A DNA stretch of 64,000 bases from Gammaproteobacteria bacterium (lineage in GTDB: Bacteria; Pseudomonadota; Gammaproteobacteria; Pseudomonadales; JAUIET01), in contig JAUIET010000006.1 in NCBI GenBank assembly GCA_030429735.1, positions 62,001 to 126,000 of the forward strand, given 5' to 3'. Positions 26,757 through 37,363 of this stretch are shown here, piece by piece. Under the pieces are notes generated by a model. That model was not told the origin of the DNA, did no database searches, and saw only the letters and a program-made list of their open reading frames with translations. Position numbers and translations under genes: made by a program. Every line of letters begins with the position of its first letter. Positions within the stretch are counted from its first letter, which is position 1.

Positions 26757-28277
26757 ATGAAATACGCCAGACCGGGTTCTGCTGATGCTATTTTTAGCTT
26801 CAGGCCTCGTTACGAAAACTTTATTGGCGGCGAATGGGTCGCACCGCTGGAAGGCGCTTACTTTGACAATATCTCGCCAGTAACAGGCGAAGCCTATTGC
26901 GAAATACCTCGTTCTTGCGAAGCTGATTTGAGGTACGCCTTAGACGCGGCACATACGGCAGCACCAGCCTGGGGTAAGACATCGGTTACAGAGCGGTCAA
27001 ATATTTTGCTTCGAATTGCCGATCGCATTGAGCAGAATCTTGAAACTCTGGCCTACGTTGAAACCTGGGATAACGGTAAAAGCATTCGCGAAACGCTGAA
27101 CGCCGATATTCCGTTATTGGTCGATCATTTTCGTTATTTTGCAGGGTGTATCCGCGCTCAGGAAGGTACTGCAACCGATATTGACGCTAACACAGTGTCA
27201 TACCACTTTCACGAACCCTTGGGTGTTGTCGGTCAGATTATCCCCTGGAATTTTCCATTACTAATGGCAGGGTGGAAATTGGCACCCGCGCTGGCAGCGG
27301 GAAACTGCGTGCTACTGAAGCCCGCAGAGCAAACACCGTGTTCTATTCTGGTTTTGATGGAGATGATCGGCGATTTGCTGCCCGCGGGCACGGTCAATAT
27401 TCTGAACGGCTATGGTGCTGAAATTGGTCAGGCCCTGGCTAGCAGTGACCGCATCGCAAAAATTGCGTTCACAGGCAGTACTGCGGTTGGCCATTTGATT
27501 CTGGAAAATGCGGCGAAAACGTTGATCCCTTCAACTGTGGAGCTGGGCGGCAAGTCACCCAATGTGTACTTTGAAGATGTGCTGGCACAGGAAGATGAAT
27601 ACGTTAGCAAGTGCATTGAGGGAGTATTGTTAGGGTTTTTTAACCAGGGTGAAGTGTGTACCTGCCCATCGAGAGCTTTGGTGCAGGAAACTATCTATGA
27701 CGAATTCATAGAGCGCGTACTAACACGCGCGCAAAATATTCAGCAAGGTGACCCGTTTGATACCGATACCATGGTGGGTGCTCAAGCTTCTCAGGAGCAG
27801 TTCGAGAAGATCATGGGGTACATGGATGTGGCACGCAGTGAAGGTGCGGAGTTTTTGCTGGGCGGCAAAAAGGCGGCTGTTGGTGACGAATTGGCGGGGG
27901 GCTTCTATATTGAACCTACGCTGCTAAAAGGCACAAACGATATGCGCATTTTTCAGGAAGAGATATTCGGGCCAACTCTGGGCATCACTACCTTCAGAAC
28001 GGAAGAGGAAGCGCTGGAAATCGCAAATGCGACTGAATACGGTTTGGGTGCCGGGGTGTGGACTCGAGACACAAATCGGGCGTTTCGTATGGGCCGCGGC
28101 ATTCAGGCAGGGCGTGTCTGGATGAATTGCTACCACGCGTATCCGGCGCATGCGGCGTTTGGTGGCTATAAGAAGTCGGGTATTGGGCGCGAGACGCATA
28201 AAATGGCATTGGAGCACTATCAGAATACCAAGAATATGCTGGTCAGTTACGACACTAACCCGTTGGGATTCTTTTAG
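26757..28277 (+). CDS. NAD-dependent aldehyde dehydrogenase (ExaC/AldB-like)
   Basis: A 506-residue aldehyde dehydrogenase. Visible motifs are [18 protein letters not shown], the catalytic Glu in VELGGKSPN, the catalytic Cys in [12 protein letters not shown], and [10 protein letters not shown]. Length and the EVCTCPSR block fit the acetaldehyde dehydrogenases that follow alcohol oxidation (ExaC, AldB). A strong ribosome site (AAAGGAG) precedes the ATG. It is divergent from the HupE-like gene. Confidence 0.92.
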   Translation: MKYARPGSADAIFSFRPRYENFIGGEWVAPLEGAYFDNISPVTGEAYCEIPRSCEADLRYALDAAHTAAPAWGKTSVTERSNILLRIADRIEQNLETLAYVETWDNGKSIRETLNADIPLLVDHFRYFAGCIRAQEGTATDIDANTVSYHFHEPLGVVGQIIPWNFPLLMAGWKLAPALAAGNCVLLKPAEQTPCSILVLMEMIGDLLPAGTVNILNGYGAEIGQALASSDRIAKIAFTGSTAVGHLILENAAKTLIPSTVELGGKSPNVYFEDVLAQEDEYVSKCIEGVLLGFFNQGEVCTCPSRALVQETIYDEFIERVLTRAQNIQQGDPFDTDTMVGAQASQEQFEKIMGYMDVARSEGAEFLLGGKKAAVGDELAGGFYIEPTLLKGTNDMRIFQEEIFGPTLGITTFRTEEEALEIANATEYGLGAGVWTRDTNRAFRMGRGIQAGRVWMNCYHAYPAHAAFGGYKKSGIGRETHKMALEHYQNTKNMLVSYDTNPLGFF

Positions 28278-28390
28278 CCGGGAATCACCGTAAGCCAATT
28301 TGTGCTGGATTGCTGGCAGCACGGACTCTCTGACCATAAAGACCACCGAATCGGTTACTATACGCGGCTGCGAAAAAGGTGCGTTTTTGT

Positions 28391-30436
28391 ATGCTGTTTG
28401 TGAAAAGTTCGTTCCCTCTGGTTTGTTTTTTGGCAACATTCTGGCTGCTGCCGTTGGCAGCAAGCAGCCACGCCCAGATTCTGGAAACCATGACCGTTAC
28501 CGGCACGCGCACGCCAACCGAGCTCAAAGACCTTGGTGGCAATGTAAGCGTGGTCTCTGAAGAAGAACTTCGTTTAATCGCAGCCACACACATTAACGAG
28601 TCGCTTGCTCGCGTACCGGGTACCTGGATCAGTCGCGGCAATGGCCAGGAAAGCTTGACTGCTGTTCGTTCACCCGTATTAACAGGTGCAGGTGCCTGCG
28701 GTGCGTTTCTTATGGCGGAAGACGGCCTGGCGTTGCGTGCCTCAGGGTTCTGTAATCTTAATCAGCTGTTTGAAGTGAACAGTGAGCAGGCGCAACGGAT
28801 AGAGGTCGTGCGTGGCCCTGCAAGTGCCTTCTATGGGTCTAATGCGGTGCACGGCGTGATCAACATACTGTCGTTTCCCGCACCAGATGACTCTGAGCTG
28901 AGGCTTGGTGCAGAGTTTGGACCAGATGACTACTATCGCGTAAACGCGCATCAGGCATTCACATCAGGACAGCATGGTTTGCGCGTGTATGGCAATGCCA
29001 CGGCGGATGGTGGGTACAAACACGACTCGGGGTTCGACCAACAGAAAATTAATGTCAGTCATTATTACTCTGGTGAACAGTTCAGTGTGAAGAACCACCT
29101 GTCACTGACTAATCTCAATCAGGAAACAGCCGGTTTTGTGCAGGGCAGAGATGCGTATAAAGACGAGGATTTAAAACGCGCCAACCCTAACCCGGAAGCA
29201 TTTCGCGATGCACAATCTGCGCGCTTCTATTCCCAAATCACAATGTCACTAGAGAACAACACAGATCTAACACTGCGACCGTTTTTTCGCTACTCCGATA
29301 TGGCGTTTCTGCAGCATTTTGTGCCTTGGCAACCGGTTGAAGAAAACGGGGTGAAGAGCATTGGCGCACAGGCAATGCTGGCACGAGATACTGGCGATTT
29401 TCTATGGAATGTGGGTATTGACATTGAATACAACGATGGCTATCTGACCGAAATTCAAGACCAGCCTTTCAGCCCTATACAGCCTGCTGGTGTGCACTAT
29501 GACTACGATGTGGAAAGCACAGGAGTGTCTCCGTTTGCCCGTGTAATCTGGTCTCCTACAGAGAGCACTGCGGTCAACATTGCCCTGCGCTTTGATCGGA
29601 CGGAGTACGATTACACCAATAATACGGGCTCACGCTCGGCCTGTGCGGCATCGGTGACTAACTGTCGTTTCGCTAGACCTGATAGCCGCAAAGACACGTT
29701 TGAAGATTGGTCGCCAAGCGTTTCTGTGACTCATGCTTTCTCGGACACTAATATGGCTTATCTGAATCTTTCCAGAGGTTTCCGTGCACCGCAAGCCACT
29801 GAACTGTATCGTTTGCAGGCTGGTCAGTTGCTAACAGATCTGGATTCGGAGCAACTCGATAGTATGGAAATTGGTTTGCGCGGCGAGCTTTCACGCTTCA
29901 GCTATGATGCGGCAGTGTATCGTATGCGCAAAGAGGATTTTATTTTTCAGGATACCAACCGGCAAAATATCAGTGGCGGTGACTCTGAACACACCGGTCT
30001 GGAGCTCAGTATTGCTGCTCGTGTAAGCGAGCGCATTACCGCAAGCATTAATGGTACGCTTGCGAAACATCAGTACAGCAATGACATTCAAATAAGCAGG
30101 GTTAGTATCAATGGCAATGACATTGATACGGCACCCAGACACAGCGGCAATCTGCGTCTGTCATGGCAGGCCAGCGACATGTTGCATACGGAACTCGAGT
30201 GGGTGCGCTTAGGCAGTTATTATCAAAACCCGGAGAATACTGTCAAATACCCTGGGCATGACCTGGTCAATCTGCGCGCCACCTACTCTGTTAGTCATTC
30301 GTGGCAGTTTGGATTGCGCTTGATCAATGCGCTTGATAGTGAATACGCGGAAAGAGCCGATTTTGGATTTGGTCGCGACCGCTACTTTGTCGGTCAACCG
30401 CGCTCGGTTTACTTCAGTGTAAATACGCGCTTTTAG
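28391..30436 (+). CDS. TonB-dependent receptor
   Basis: A 681-residue outer-membrane receptor: signal peptide (LPLAASSHAQ), TonB box (ETMTVTGTRTP), plug (RIEVVRGPASAFYGSNAVHG) and a barrel ending FSVNTRF. A cysteine pair lies in the plug (GAGACGAFL ... GFCNLNQ). I prefer ATG 28391; GTG 28379 is in frame but has AAAAAGG touching it with no spacer. Its last codons overlap the convergent receptor gene by four bases. The substrate is unknown. Confidence 0.88.
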   Translation: MLFVKSSFPLVCFLATFWLLPLAASSHAQILETMTVTGTRTPTELKDLGGNVSVVSEEELRLIAATHINESLARVPGTWISRGNGQESLTAVRSPVLTGAGACGAFLMAEDGLALRASGFCNLNQLFEVNSEQAQRIEVVRGPASAFYGSNAVHGVINILSFPAPDDSELRLGAEFGPDDYYRVNAHQAFTSGQHGLRVYGNATADGGYKHDSGFDQQKINVSHYYSGEQFSVKNHLSLTNLNQETAGFVQGRDAYKDEDLKRANPNPEAFRDAQSARFYSQITMSLENNTDLTLRPFFRYSDMAFLQHFVPWQPVEENGVKSIGAQAMLARDTGDFLWNVGIDIEYNDGYLTEIQDQPFSPIQPAGVHYDYDVESTGVSPFARVIWSPTESTAVNIALRFDRTEYDYTNNTGSRSACAASVTNCRFARPDSRKDTFEDWSPSVSVTHAFSDTNMAYLNLSRGFRAPQATELYRLQAGQLLTDLDSEQLDSMEIGLRGELSRFSYDAAVYRMRKEDFIFQDTNRQNISGGDSEHTGLELSIAARVSERITASINGTLAKHQYSNDIQISRVSINGNDIDTAPRHSGNLRLSWQASDMLHTELEWVRLGSYYQNPENTVKYPGHDLVNLRATYSVSHSWQFGLRLINALDSEYAERADFGFGRDRYFVGQPRSVYFSVNTRF

Positions 30437-32379
30437 AACGTAATTTGAACGCCAATGCGTGGCTCAAAACCAATCGATGGGAAACCAACAGCCTCCTGAT
30501 ATTGCTGGTCGAGCAGGTTATCAATAGCCAGCTTGACTTGAAGAGATGGAGCAAGCCTCCAACTCAAGGCTAAGTCCACTCGACTGAAAGGCGTGAGTTC
30601 CACATAACCCGCCGGATTTACACCTGCTTCTTCAAACGGTTTGGCCGCCTCCAGGTTACTGTGATTCCAAACGTAATCCAGGTTTACGCCGAAGTGGTCT
30701 GAAACCGGGTAGTAAATAGACGCTCCACCATGCCATCGTGGTCTACCTCGAAGCTTTGAATTCACACCAACTACTTCCGTATCCAGGTAACTCAGATACA
30801 TTGTCAGATCCATTTCCATCGGCATCCTGGCGCGCACAGAAAAATCCGCACCACGGGTAATCACTTTGTTTCGATTCACGTTGCGAAACGTTTGCGAATC
30901 GAAGTCAACCAAGTCCCGGTACTTATTGCGAAACACGTCGAATGACGCCAGCACTTGCCCATCGTACAAAGACTGTGTCAGCCCGATCTCGTAGTTTTCG
31001 CTACGCTCTGGCTTGAGGTCCGGGTTGCCTACTATCGCATTGCCAAGGGCAAAAAAGCTTGGAAGCTTGAAACCTTGGCCGTAGTTTATGTGAAAGTCGG
31101 TACCTGTCCCACTCAATGTGTAGGACATTCCGATTCGATTGGTCACTGTATTGGCCTGTCCCTCAGCCTTATCGTTTCGAACGCCAAGATTCAAAGTCCA
31201 GTGTTTAGCAGGCCTTAGGCGTGCTTCCAGATACTGACCATAGCTGTTGCGGTTCAGTACATAGTCAGTTGGTAATTCAAACAAGCCCAGAAAATTAATA
31301 AAAGCATCATCTTCGCCGCGCTCCAACACGGTGTCTGCGCCAACACCAACTTGCAGCCATCTGTATTTTCGCCAGCTGCCATGCCAATGCACTTTGGTGC
31401 GCTGGTAGTCGGCGTCGTCACCACGCGGCGGAGCAGTATCAAACGGCACAATTCCAGGTGACTGAAACTGTTGTTCACGCGTGAACCAACTGGCACGAAG
31501 CTCGGTCGACCAATGCTTGTTCAGTTGCCAACGAGCTCGCGCGCCAAGATGAAAATCATCAAGCTTCTCGAAATCCCTGTCTTCCTGCACGGCAAACTGT
31601 GGGCCGCCACTGTCTTCAGGAAAGGCGCTGCGTTCGGACTGCCCGAAACGGGTGACCAGCTCAATATCGGCGCCGGCATAGCGGGTGTTAAGCTTGCCGT
31701 TAAAATACTCGCTATCAAACTCAACGCCAGGCACGTTGATGCCGCTGTCGGTTTTGCCAAGGCTGAAGGTGTAGCCACCATCCGCAAGCGGTCCGCGAAT
31801 CGAATAGCAGGTAGCAAACGTGCCTCTATCGCCTAGCTCCAGATCCAATTGCTGCGTAAGCCGCTCGGTACCGGCTCGGGTCACCACGTTGATGGCGCCG
31901 GCAAGAGAGCCCGAACCGTAGGTTGCTGATTGTGGTCCGTGCACAATCTCAATTCGTTCGATCGTATCCGCCTGTAAAATCGAAAAATCGAAAGATCCCC
32001 CACGGCTGTTGGTGGGATCGTTCACTTCAATCCCATCCACCATTACCATTGTGAAGTTTGGCTCGCCACCGCGCAAATACATGGTTGACACACCACCGCG
32101 CCCACCCTGCTGACTAATTTGCAAGCCGGGAATTTGACGAAGCAAATCCAGCGCAGAGCGCTTGTTGCGCCGAACAATCTGTTCTTCGCTGAGAAGATGG
32201 AAGCTGCCACTGAGATCGGCAATACTTGATTCAAGAGACGTGCCAGTGACTATCAGTTGTTCTGAGTAGTGTTGGGGGGCACTATTGCCCGCAGCAGCGA
32301 CACTGGCGCACAGCGCAGACAGCAGGCTGGCCAACAGTAACGCTCTATGACCAGCGCTATTGTATTGAAGTAAACACAT
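30433..32379 (-). CDS. TonB-dependent receptor, BtuB-like
   Basis: A 648-residue receptor with a signal peptide (SVAAAGN), TonB box (QLIVTGTSLE), plug (RNKRSALDLLRQIPGL, MYLRGGEPNFTMVMVDG, IERIEIVHGPQSATYGSG) and a barrel ending GFEPRIGVQITF. The short plug and barrel resemble BtuB and small siderophore receptors. No cobalamin riboswitch is visible in the 60 bases before the gene, so B12 is not supported as the ligand. Confidence 0.9.
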   Translation of the reverse strand: MCLLQYNSAGHRALLLASLLSALCASVAAAGNSAPQHYSEQLIVTGTSLESSIADLSGSFHLLSEEQIVRRNKRSALDLLRQIPGLQISQQGGRGGVSTMYLRGGEPNFTMVMVDGIEVNDPTNSRGGSFDFSILQADTIERIEIVHGPQSATYGSGSLAGAINVVTRAGTERLTQQLDLELGDRGTFATCYSIRGPLADGGYTFSLGKTDSGINVPGVEFDSEYFNGKLNTRYAGADIELVTRFGQSERSAFPEDSGGPQFAVQEDRDFEKLDDFHLGARARWQLNKHWSTELRASWFTREQQFQSPGIVPFDTAPPRGDDADYQRTKVHWHGSWRKYRWLQVGVGADTVLERGEDDAFINFLGLFELPTDYVLNRNSYGQYLEARLRPAKHWTLNLGVRNDKAEGQANTVTNRIGMSYTLSGTGTDFHINYGQGFKLPSFFALGNAIVGNPDLKPERSENYEIGLTQSLYDGQVLASFDVFRNKYRDLVDFDSQTFRNVNRNKVITRGADFSVRARMPMEMDLTMYLSYLDTEVVGVNSKLRGRPRWHGGASIYYPVSDHFGVNLDYVWNHSNLEAAKPFEEAGVNPAGYVELTPFSRVDLALSWRLAPSLQVKLAIDNLLDQQYQEAVGFPSIGFEPRIGVQITF

Positions 32380-32439
32380 AACGGCACTATATACAAAGGG
32401 TACAGCAGTGTCCCGTTACAGTATTGAAGTGCAGGCCAT

Positions 32440-33453
32440 TTACTTAGCCAAATCACCAAGCCCGATTGCGCTGCGCAAATCCTGCATCAATGGCACACTG
32501 TATTGCCGGGCTCTTTCAGCACCGGCGAGCAGTATATCTTCCATTATCTCAGGCTTGGCCATTAATTCTTCATAGCGCTCGCGCGGTTCAGAAAGAATAC
32601 CGTCGAGATGTTCAAACAACATCTGCTTCATTTCGCCCCAGGCGATGCCATCAGCGTAGAGCTGCCTCACAGCTTCTGTCTGCTCAGCCGTCGCGAACGC
32701 CCGGAAAATCTGAAACAAGGTACAGCCGTCTGGCTGTTTGGGCTCACCCGGCTCCAATGAATTTGTTTTGATCTTCATAATGAGCTTGCGCAGGCGCTTG
32801 GGCGGCTCAAATAACGGAATAGTGTTGTTGTAGCTTTTGCTCATCTTGCGGCCATCCAGTCCATTGAGAACCGCTACGTTGTCGTCTACCACCGCCTCTG
32901 GCAGGACCAGATGTTCACCAAAATGGTGATTAAATCTGGCAGCAATATCTCTTGCCATCTCCACGTGCTGAATCTGGTCGCGTCCAACGGGGATTTTATT
33001 GGCCTTGAACATCAGGATATCGGCAGCCATCAGAATCGGATAACTAAACAGCCCCATAGTAATGCCTTTGTCAGCGTCACGTTCACCATGCTCTTCATTG
33101 TCTGCCACAGCCGCTTTGTACGCGTGAGCTCGATTCATTAACCCTTTGGCGGCCACACAGGTTAGCATCCAGGTCAGTTCCGGTATCTCAGGTATGTCTG
33201 ACTGACGATAAAACACGGCATTATCGGTGTTTAATCCAAAAGCCAGCCAGGTGGCGGCAATCTCCTTGCTGGATTGTTTTAATGCCGATGCGTCATAACT
33301 TTTGATCAAAGAATGGTAGTCAGCCAGAAAGTAGAAGGAATCAATGCTCTGTTCCTGGCTGGATGCCACAGCGGGGCGAATAGCGCCCACATAATTGCCA
33401 AGATGGGGCGTTCCCGTTGTTGTAATGCCGGTCAGGTACCTTGGTTTAGACAT
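32440..33453 (-). CDS. trpS: Tryptophanyl-tRNA synthetase
   Basis: A 337-residue class I synthetase that charges tRNA-Trp. The HIGH-type motif is TPHLGNYVG near residue 15 and the KMSKS motif is intact ([10 protein letters not shown]). The length is normal for bacterial TrpS. It is the last gene of a minus-strand run tsaB, aminopeptidase, glycosyltransferase, trpS. Confidence 0.97.
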   Translation of the reverse strand: MSKPRYLTGITTTGTPHLGNYVGAIRPAVASSQEQSIDSFYFLADYHSLIKSYDASALKQSSKEIAATWLAFGLNTDNAVFYRQSDIPEIPELTWMLTCVAAKGLMNRAHAYKAAVADNEEHGERDADKGITMGLFSYPILMAADILMFKANKIPVGRDQIQHVEMARDIAARFNHHFGEHLVLPEAVVDDNVAVLNGLDGRKMSKSYNNTIPLFEPPKRLRKLIMKIKTNSLEPGEPKQPDGCTLFQIFRAFATAEQTEAVRQLYADGIAWGEMKQMLFEHLDGILSEPRERYEELMAKPEIMEDILLAGAERARQYSVPLMQDLRSAIGLGDLAK

Positions 33454-33486
33454 AATCTCGTGCTCTACTGCAAGTCGGGGCGCATT

Positions 33487-34602
33487 CTAGCATTGCTCAC
33501 ACAATCTCTGAATCAATGCACTGTATTGCGGCCCTAAAACCTGCCATTCAAGAGCGGAGACCGATGGTAATGGCGATTCACGCGCCAGCAATCCCTCCAG
33601 CAACGCCACTGCATGGCTGGCTTCTGCGTCAGCGTTGGTAAGCACACTTTCGTACAAATACTCCTCCGGACACCATTCTGGATAGGCAAGTCGCCGTGGC
33701 AGCAACGGTCGGCAACCACGCTGCACCGCTTCCAGAATCGATAATCCCTGAAAATCGTGGATCGCCGTTGACAGCACGAAGTCGGCATCATCCAACACTT
33801 TTTCGTACGTTTGCCTGTCTTCAATATATCCCCATTGACCAATCGCGCGTGGCCGTAGAGCGCGCAACATGTCATGCAGAGTATCAAACTCAGTGGGACA
33901 TTCACGAAATTGCTGACCGATCACATGAAGCACGAAATCAATGTTTGTTCGCAGTAGCGCGTTGGCAAAAGCAAGCAATCGCTCAGGCCCTTTGTCATAC
34001 TCCCAGCGATGATTCCAAACGATTGAAACAGCTGCGCCAGATCTGCGCTCGCCGCATGTAGCTTGCACAGAACGCGTACTTATGGGAACCGGCAGCACGC
34101 TGGTCTTCGGGCGTAGCGCCTCACTCACTAGCGCGGCAAGCGAACCTGGCATTTTTCTAAGAAACTCAACTGAGCCATTCAGAAAACTCTGCCGATTAAA
34201 CTCCGAATTAAACACCAGACGATGGGCTGCCAGGGCACTCATGATGCTACTCAGTTGCAGCTCTACTGTTGAATGTTTGCCTGAGCCCTGCGGATACGCA
34301 AACTGGTTTTCATGAAAATACAACGCGCTGGGCGTGTTGGACAGGGCCGGATTTAATCCAAGCAAACCGGCAAGATCGACCATTGAGCTTGCGAGCAGAG
34401 CATCGTATTGCCGTCCAAGCACCTTGCCCTCTGTCAAGGACCATTGCAAGGCATTGCTTCGAAACTGCCAGGCGAAATGCCTGGCCGGTAATCTTAGAAC
34501 CGTCCAGTCAACGGAATCAATGTTGGCGCATAATTGGGTGCGCCAGTGCTGGTGGCTGTGCGCATCATACGCCGACAGCAGCAATACCTGCGGCTTGCTC
34601 AC
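33487..34602 (-). CDS. DUF3524 glycosyltransferase (tRNA-queuosine mannosyltransferase-like)
   Basis: A 371-residue GT-B glycosyltransferase. The N-terminal half has the DUF3524 features (LLLSAYDAHSHQHW, FAWQFRSNAL, YFHENQFAYP); the C-terminal half is a group-1 transferase (VWNHRWEYDKGPERLL, ADFVLSTAIHDFQGLSILEAV). The family includes animal GTDC1/QTMAN, which mannosylates queuosine in tRNA-Asp. The bacterial members are little studied. Its ATG overlaps the stop of the aminopeptidase gene. Confidence 0.85.
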   Translation of the reverse strand: MSKPQVLLLSAYDAHSHQHWRTQLCANIDSVDWTVLRLPARHFAWQFRSNALQWSLTEGKVLGRQYDALLASSMVDLAGLLGLNPALSNTPSALYFHENQFAYPQGSGKHSTVELQLSSIMSALAAHRLVFNSEFNRQSFLNGSVEFLRKMPGSLAALVSEALRPKTSVLPVPISTRSVQATCGERRSGAAVSIVWNHRWEYDKGPERLLAFANALLRTNIDFVLHVIGQQFRECPTEFDTLHDMLRALRPRAIGQWGYIEDRQTYEKVLDDADFVLSTAIHDFQGLSILEAVQRGCRPLLPRRLAYPEWCPEEYLYESVLTNADAEASHAVALLEGLLARESPLPSVSALEWQVLGPQYSALIQRLCEQC

Positions 34603-35894
34603 GAGCGGCGGTAGAACGCACCTAAAATACTCGCCAGCTGCGCGGCGTCATTACCGCCAGCCAACTCCCTGATCGAGTGCATAGCGAATGTAGGCACACC
34701 AACATCAACGGTGGCGATGCCTAGCTCAGACGCCGTAATGGGACCAATCGTCGAGCCACACCCCATATCACTGCGTACTACAAAACTTTGTACCGGCGCA
34801 CTTACACTGTCTGCATACACGCGGAAACGTGCTGAAGTCTCACTATTGCTTGCGTAGCGCTGGTTGGCATTAATCTTGATCACCACTCCCTGATTGAGAA
34901 CCGGGCCATGATTGTTGTCATGCCGATCAGCAAAATTGGGATGCACGCCATGGGCGTTGTCAGCTGAAACCAACAGCGAGTTTTGCATACAACGCACCAG
35001 GTTTTCTTCAGAGCCACACAGCCTGACCAGACAATCGCGAAGCATCGGACCATTGGCACCGGCGGCTGAGACACTGCCCACTTCCTCATGATCATTGCAC
35101 ACAAGCATACTGGTTTGGCGACTGTCAGTGTTGAGCAGTGCCTGCAAGCCCACAAAACAGCTCAATAGATTATCCAGACGAGCGGATGCTATGAATTCAT
35201 TGTGTAAACCGATTATTGCCGGCGCCTGCGTGTCATACAGGCACATTTCGTAATCAAGCACCTGCTTACAGGCGGGCATCAAACCCTGGCTTTCGATGGT
35301 ATCGCCTAGCAATTGTCGAAAGCTCGTGGTGTTATCAGCGTTTTTCCCCAGAGAAATTATCGCGGGTAAATCGGTTTGTTTGTTGATACTCCGCTTTTCG
35401 TTGGCTTCGCGGTCCAGATGAATCGCGAGGCTGGGGATGGTCGCTATCGCTCGCTGGAAATCCAATAAGCAATGTTGCAGGCTGCCATCGTCAGCCTGGC
35501 AACTGACCCGACCTGCAATCGACAAATCACGGTCAAACCACGGGTTAAGCAGAGCACCACCATAAACCTCAAGACCAAGCTGGTGATACCCGTTTTGGTG
35601 CAGGTCGGCATTGGGTTTCACTTTCAAACAGGGGCTATCGGTATGCGCGCCGACAATATGTACGCCGTTTTCAACGAGGTCTTCCTCACCAATAATCAGG
35701 GCAATAATTGATGAGTCGTTTCGAGTGAGCAAATACTTACCGCCGGGAGTCAGATCCCATTTGTCTTGCTCTCGGAGTTTCACAAAACCTGAAGCCAACA
35801 GCTGCTCTTGCATTTGTGCCACGGCATGAAATGGTGTTGGCGATTTCTCGATGAACGCACAAAGATCCGAATTGAATGTATTGCTTGAGTTCAT
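34599..35894 (-). CDS. apeB: M18 family aminopeptidase
   Basis: A 431-residue zinc aminopeptidase of the PepC/ApeB (aspartyl aminopeptidase) family. Metal-site blocks are VGAHTDSPCLKVKP, ASARLDNLLS and VCNDHEEVGS, and the C-terminal SDMGCGSTIGP and VPTFAMHSIRE are intact. It is coupled at both ends, overlapping tsaB and the glycosyltransferase gene by four bases each. Confidence 0.9.
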   Translation of the reverse strand: MNSSNTFNSDLCAFIEKSPTPFHAVAQMQEQLLASGFVKLREQDKWDLTPGGKYLLTRNDSSIIALIIGEEDLVENGVHIVGAHTDSPCLKVKPNADLHQNGYHQLGLEVYGGALLNPWFDRDLSIAGRVSCQADDGSLQHCLLDFQRAIATIPSLAIHLDREANEKRSINKQTDLPAIISLGKNADNTTSFRQLLGDTIESQGLMPACKQVLDYEMCLYDTQAPAIIGLHNEFIASARLDNLLSCFVGLQALLNTDSRQTSMLVCNDHEEVGSVSAAGANGPMLRDCLVRLCGSEENLVRCMQNSLLVSADNAHGVHPNFADRHDNNHGPVLNQGVVIKINANQRYASNSETSARFRVYADSVSAPVQSFVVRSDMGCGSTIGPITASELGIATVDVGVPTFAMHSIRELAGGNDAAQLASILGAFYRRS

Positions 35895-36649
35895 TTGGAC
35901 TCCGATTTCGATGCGGTTTGTTGTTCAACGGTTTTCCATGCTGATCGTTCACGCAGGTATACGGGTAGCGCTTGTTCTGCGGCAAGGTGCTCACCCTCAC
36001 GCCAGGCATTCTCGGCAATTGCGAGTACACTGTTCGCGTTAATCTCGGTCGAACGAGCTGTTTCATCAACCAACTCAAGCCTTCGCAGCAGGTTTTCGGA
36101 CAGTGATGACGCTGATTTTTCCAATAACACAGGCAAGCCGTTACCCAACAGCACCGCCTCATCAAAGTCGCTCAACCATTTACGCAATGAGGTAGCAGAC
36201 AACAAACAGTCGCTCATAAAAGTGTGCTGGAGATCACCTTTGGCATTGAACTGATAACAGGCCGCATAGTACTCGTCCATATGTGCATCCAGCACAACGA
36301 GCAGAGGCGCACGGCCAAGCTGTGAGTGATGTTGTAGATAAGAATGCGCCAAAGCCTGCAATGATGAAACAGGAATAACTCGGGCATTCGCTGCAAACGC
36401 AAGGCCTTGTGTAACACTTGCGGCTATACGCGCACCGGTAAAAGAACCGGGTCCACACCCAAACGCAATGGCGTCCACATCCTGCAGCGACACAGAACAG
36501 GTCGTTAACAGCTCGTTCACCATAGGCAGCAATACGTTTGCATGTTGCTTGGCCGCTATTTGATGGCGGCTTTGCACACCGTTTTCTGTACGAATAGCAA
36601 CGCTACAGCTCTGCTGCGATGTTTCGATTGCTAGAATAGTTTGAGGCAT
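35891..36649 (-). CDS. tsaB: tRNA threonylcarbamoyladenosine biosynthesis protein TsaB
   Basis: A 252-residue ASKHA-fold protein. Family motifs are ILAIETSQQSCSVAI, the conserved block FGCGPGSFTGARIA, and GLAFA. TsaB forms the TsaBDE complex that completes t6A37 in ANN-decoding tRNAs. It heads a minus-strand operon and is divergent from mobA. Confidence 0.93.
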   Translation of the reverse strand: MPQTILAIETSQQSCSVAIRTENGVQSRHQIAAKQHANVLLPMVNELLTTCSVSLQDVDAIAFGCGPGSFTGARIAASVTQGLAFAANARVIPVSSLQALAHSYLQHHSQLGRAPLLVVLDAHMDEYYAACYQFNAKGDLQHTFMSDCLLSATSLRKWLSDFDEAVLLGNGLPVLLEKSASSLSENLLRRLELVDETARSTEINANSVLAIAENAWREGEHLAAEQALPVYLRERSAWKTVEQQTASKSESK

Positions 36650-36710
36650 AGCCGACTCTGAAGTTGCCAGGCTATTGTATCATTCAGTTTGCATTCTGCT
36701 TGGGGAAACC

Positions 36711-37286
36711 ATGTCTTTTGAGCCTAGTATCTGTACCGTAGTTCTCGCTGGAGGCCGGGGTACTCGAATGGGTGGCCAGGACAAGGGCCTGGTCCAATAC
36801 AAGGGGCGCCCATTGATAGAATATTGTCTGGATGCAGTGTCACAGCAAAGTGAAAGAGTGGTTATCAGCTGCAACCGTAATATAGAGGCTTACCGAGAAT
36901 ACAGCGAATTCGTTGTAAGTGATCAGGACGGCACTTTTAAGGGCCCTTTAGCCGGTTTACTTGCCGCCAGAACATTCTGTGAACAAGACTGGGTATTTTG
37001 TTGCCCCTGCGACATGCCGCATTTGTCTGCAAAGATCGTCACCTCATTGATCAATGGGTTTGATGCAACAGTTCATGATATCACTGTCTGTCATGATGGC
37101 CTGCGACGCCAGAATTTGCTGATGCTGTTCAAGGCCAGCTGTCTGGATTCGATTGCTGCCTATCTTGAACAAGGAGGTCGTCGGGTTGATGGCTGGCAGA
37201 ATCAGTGGCGTACAGTGGAACGTGATTGCAGCGAGTGGGCCGCCGACTTTCTCAACGTTAATACGGTGGACGAACTTGACCTATAA
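36711..37286 (+). CDS. mobA: Molybdenum cofactor guanylyltransferase
   Basis: A 191-residue nucleotidyltransferase that joins GMP to molybdopterin. The loop LAGGRGTRMGGQDKGLVQ is at residues 13-30 and the metal-site motif PCDMPH follows. I set the start at ATG 36711, preceded by GGGGAAA; the frame opens further upstream with a TTG that has no ribosome site. A strong bidirectional terminator follows. Confidence 0.93.
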   Translation: MSFEPSICTVVLAGGRGTRMGGQDKGLVQYKGRPLIEYCLDAVSQQSERVVISCNRNIEAYREYSEFVVSDQDGTFKGPLAGLLAARTFCEQDWVFCCPCDMPHLSAKIVTSLINGFDATVHDITVCHDGLRRQNLLMLFKASCLDSIAAYLEQGGRRVDGWQNQWRTVERDCSEWAADFLNVNTVDELDL

Positions 37287-37314
37287 AAAAACCCGCATTA
37301 GAGCGGGCTTTTTT
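37285..37314. terminator. Bidirectional intrinsic terminator between mobA and the histone-like gene
   Basis: A-run, CCCGC (37292-37296), loop ATTAGA, GCGGG (37303-37307), then C and six Ts. The A-run on the left gives a U-run for transcripts from the other side, so it can end both convergent genes. Confidence 0.85.
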
Positions 37315-37363
37315 ACTCGTTACCGATCGTTTATTGCACCGAACGGTAAGAGATTACGGGACG

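Noticed and set aside
32380-32439. Cobalamin riboswitch or terminator between trpS and the BtuB-like receptor
   Set aside because: Only 60 bases, too short for the riboswitch. An imperfect hairpin (AACGGCACT with AGTGTCCCGTT) is present but has no U-run.
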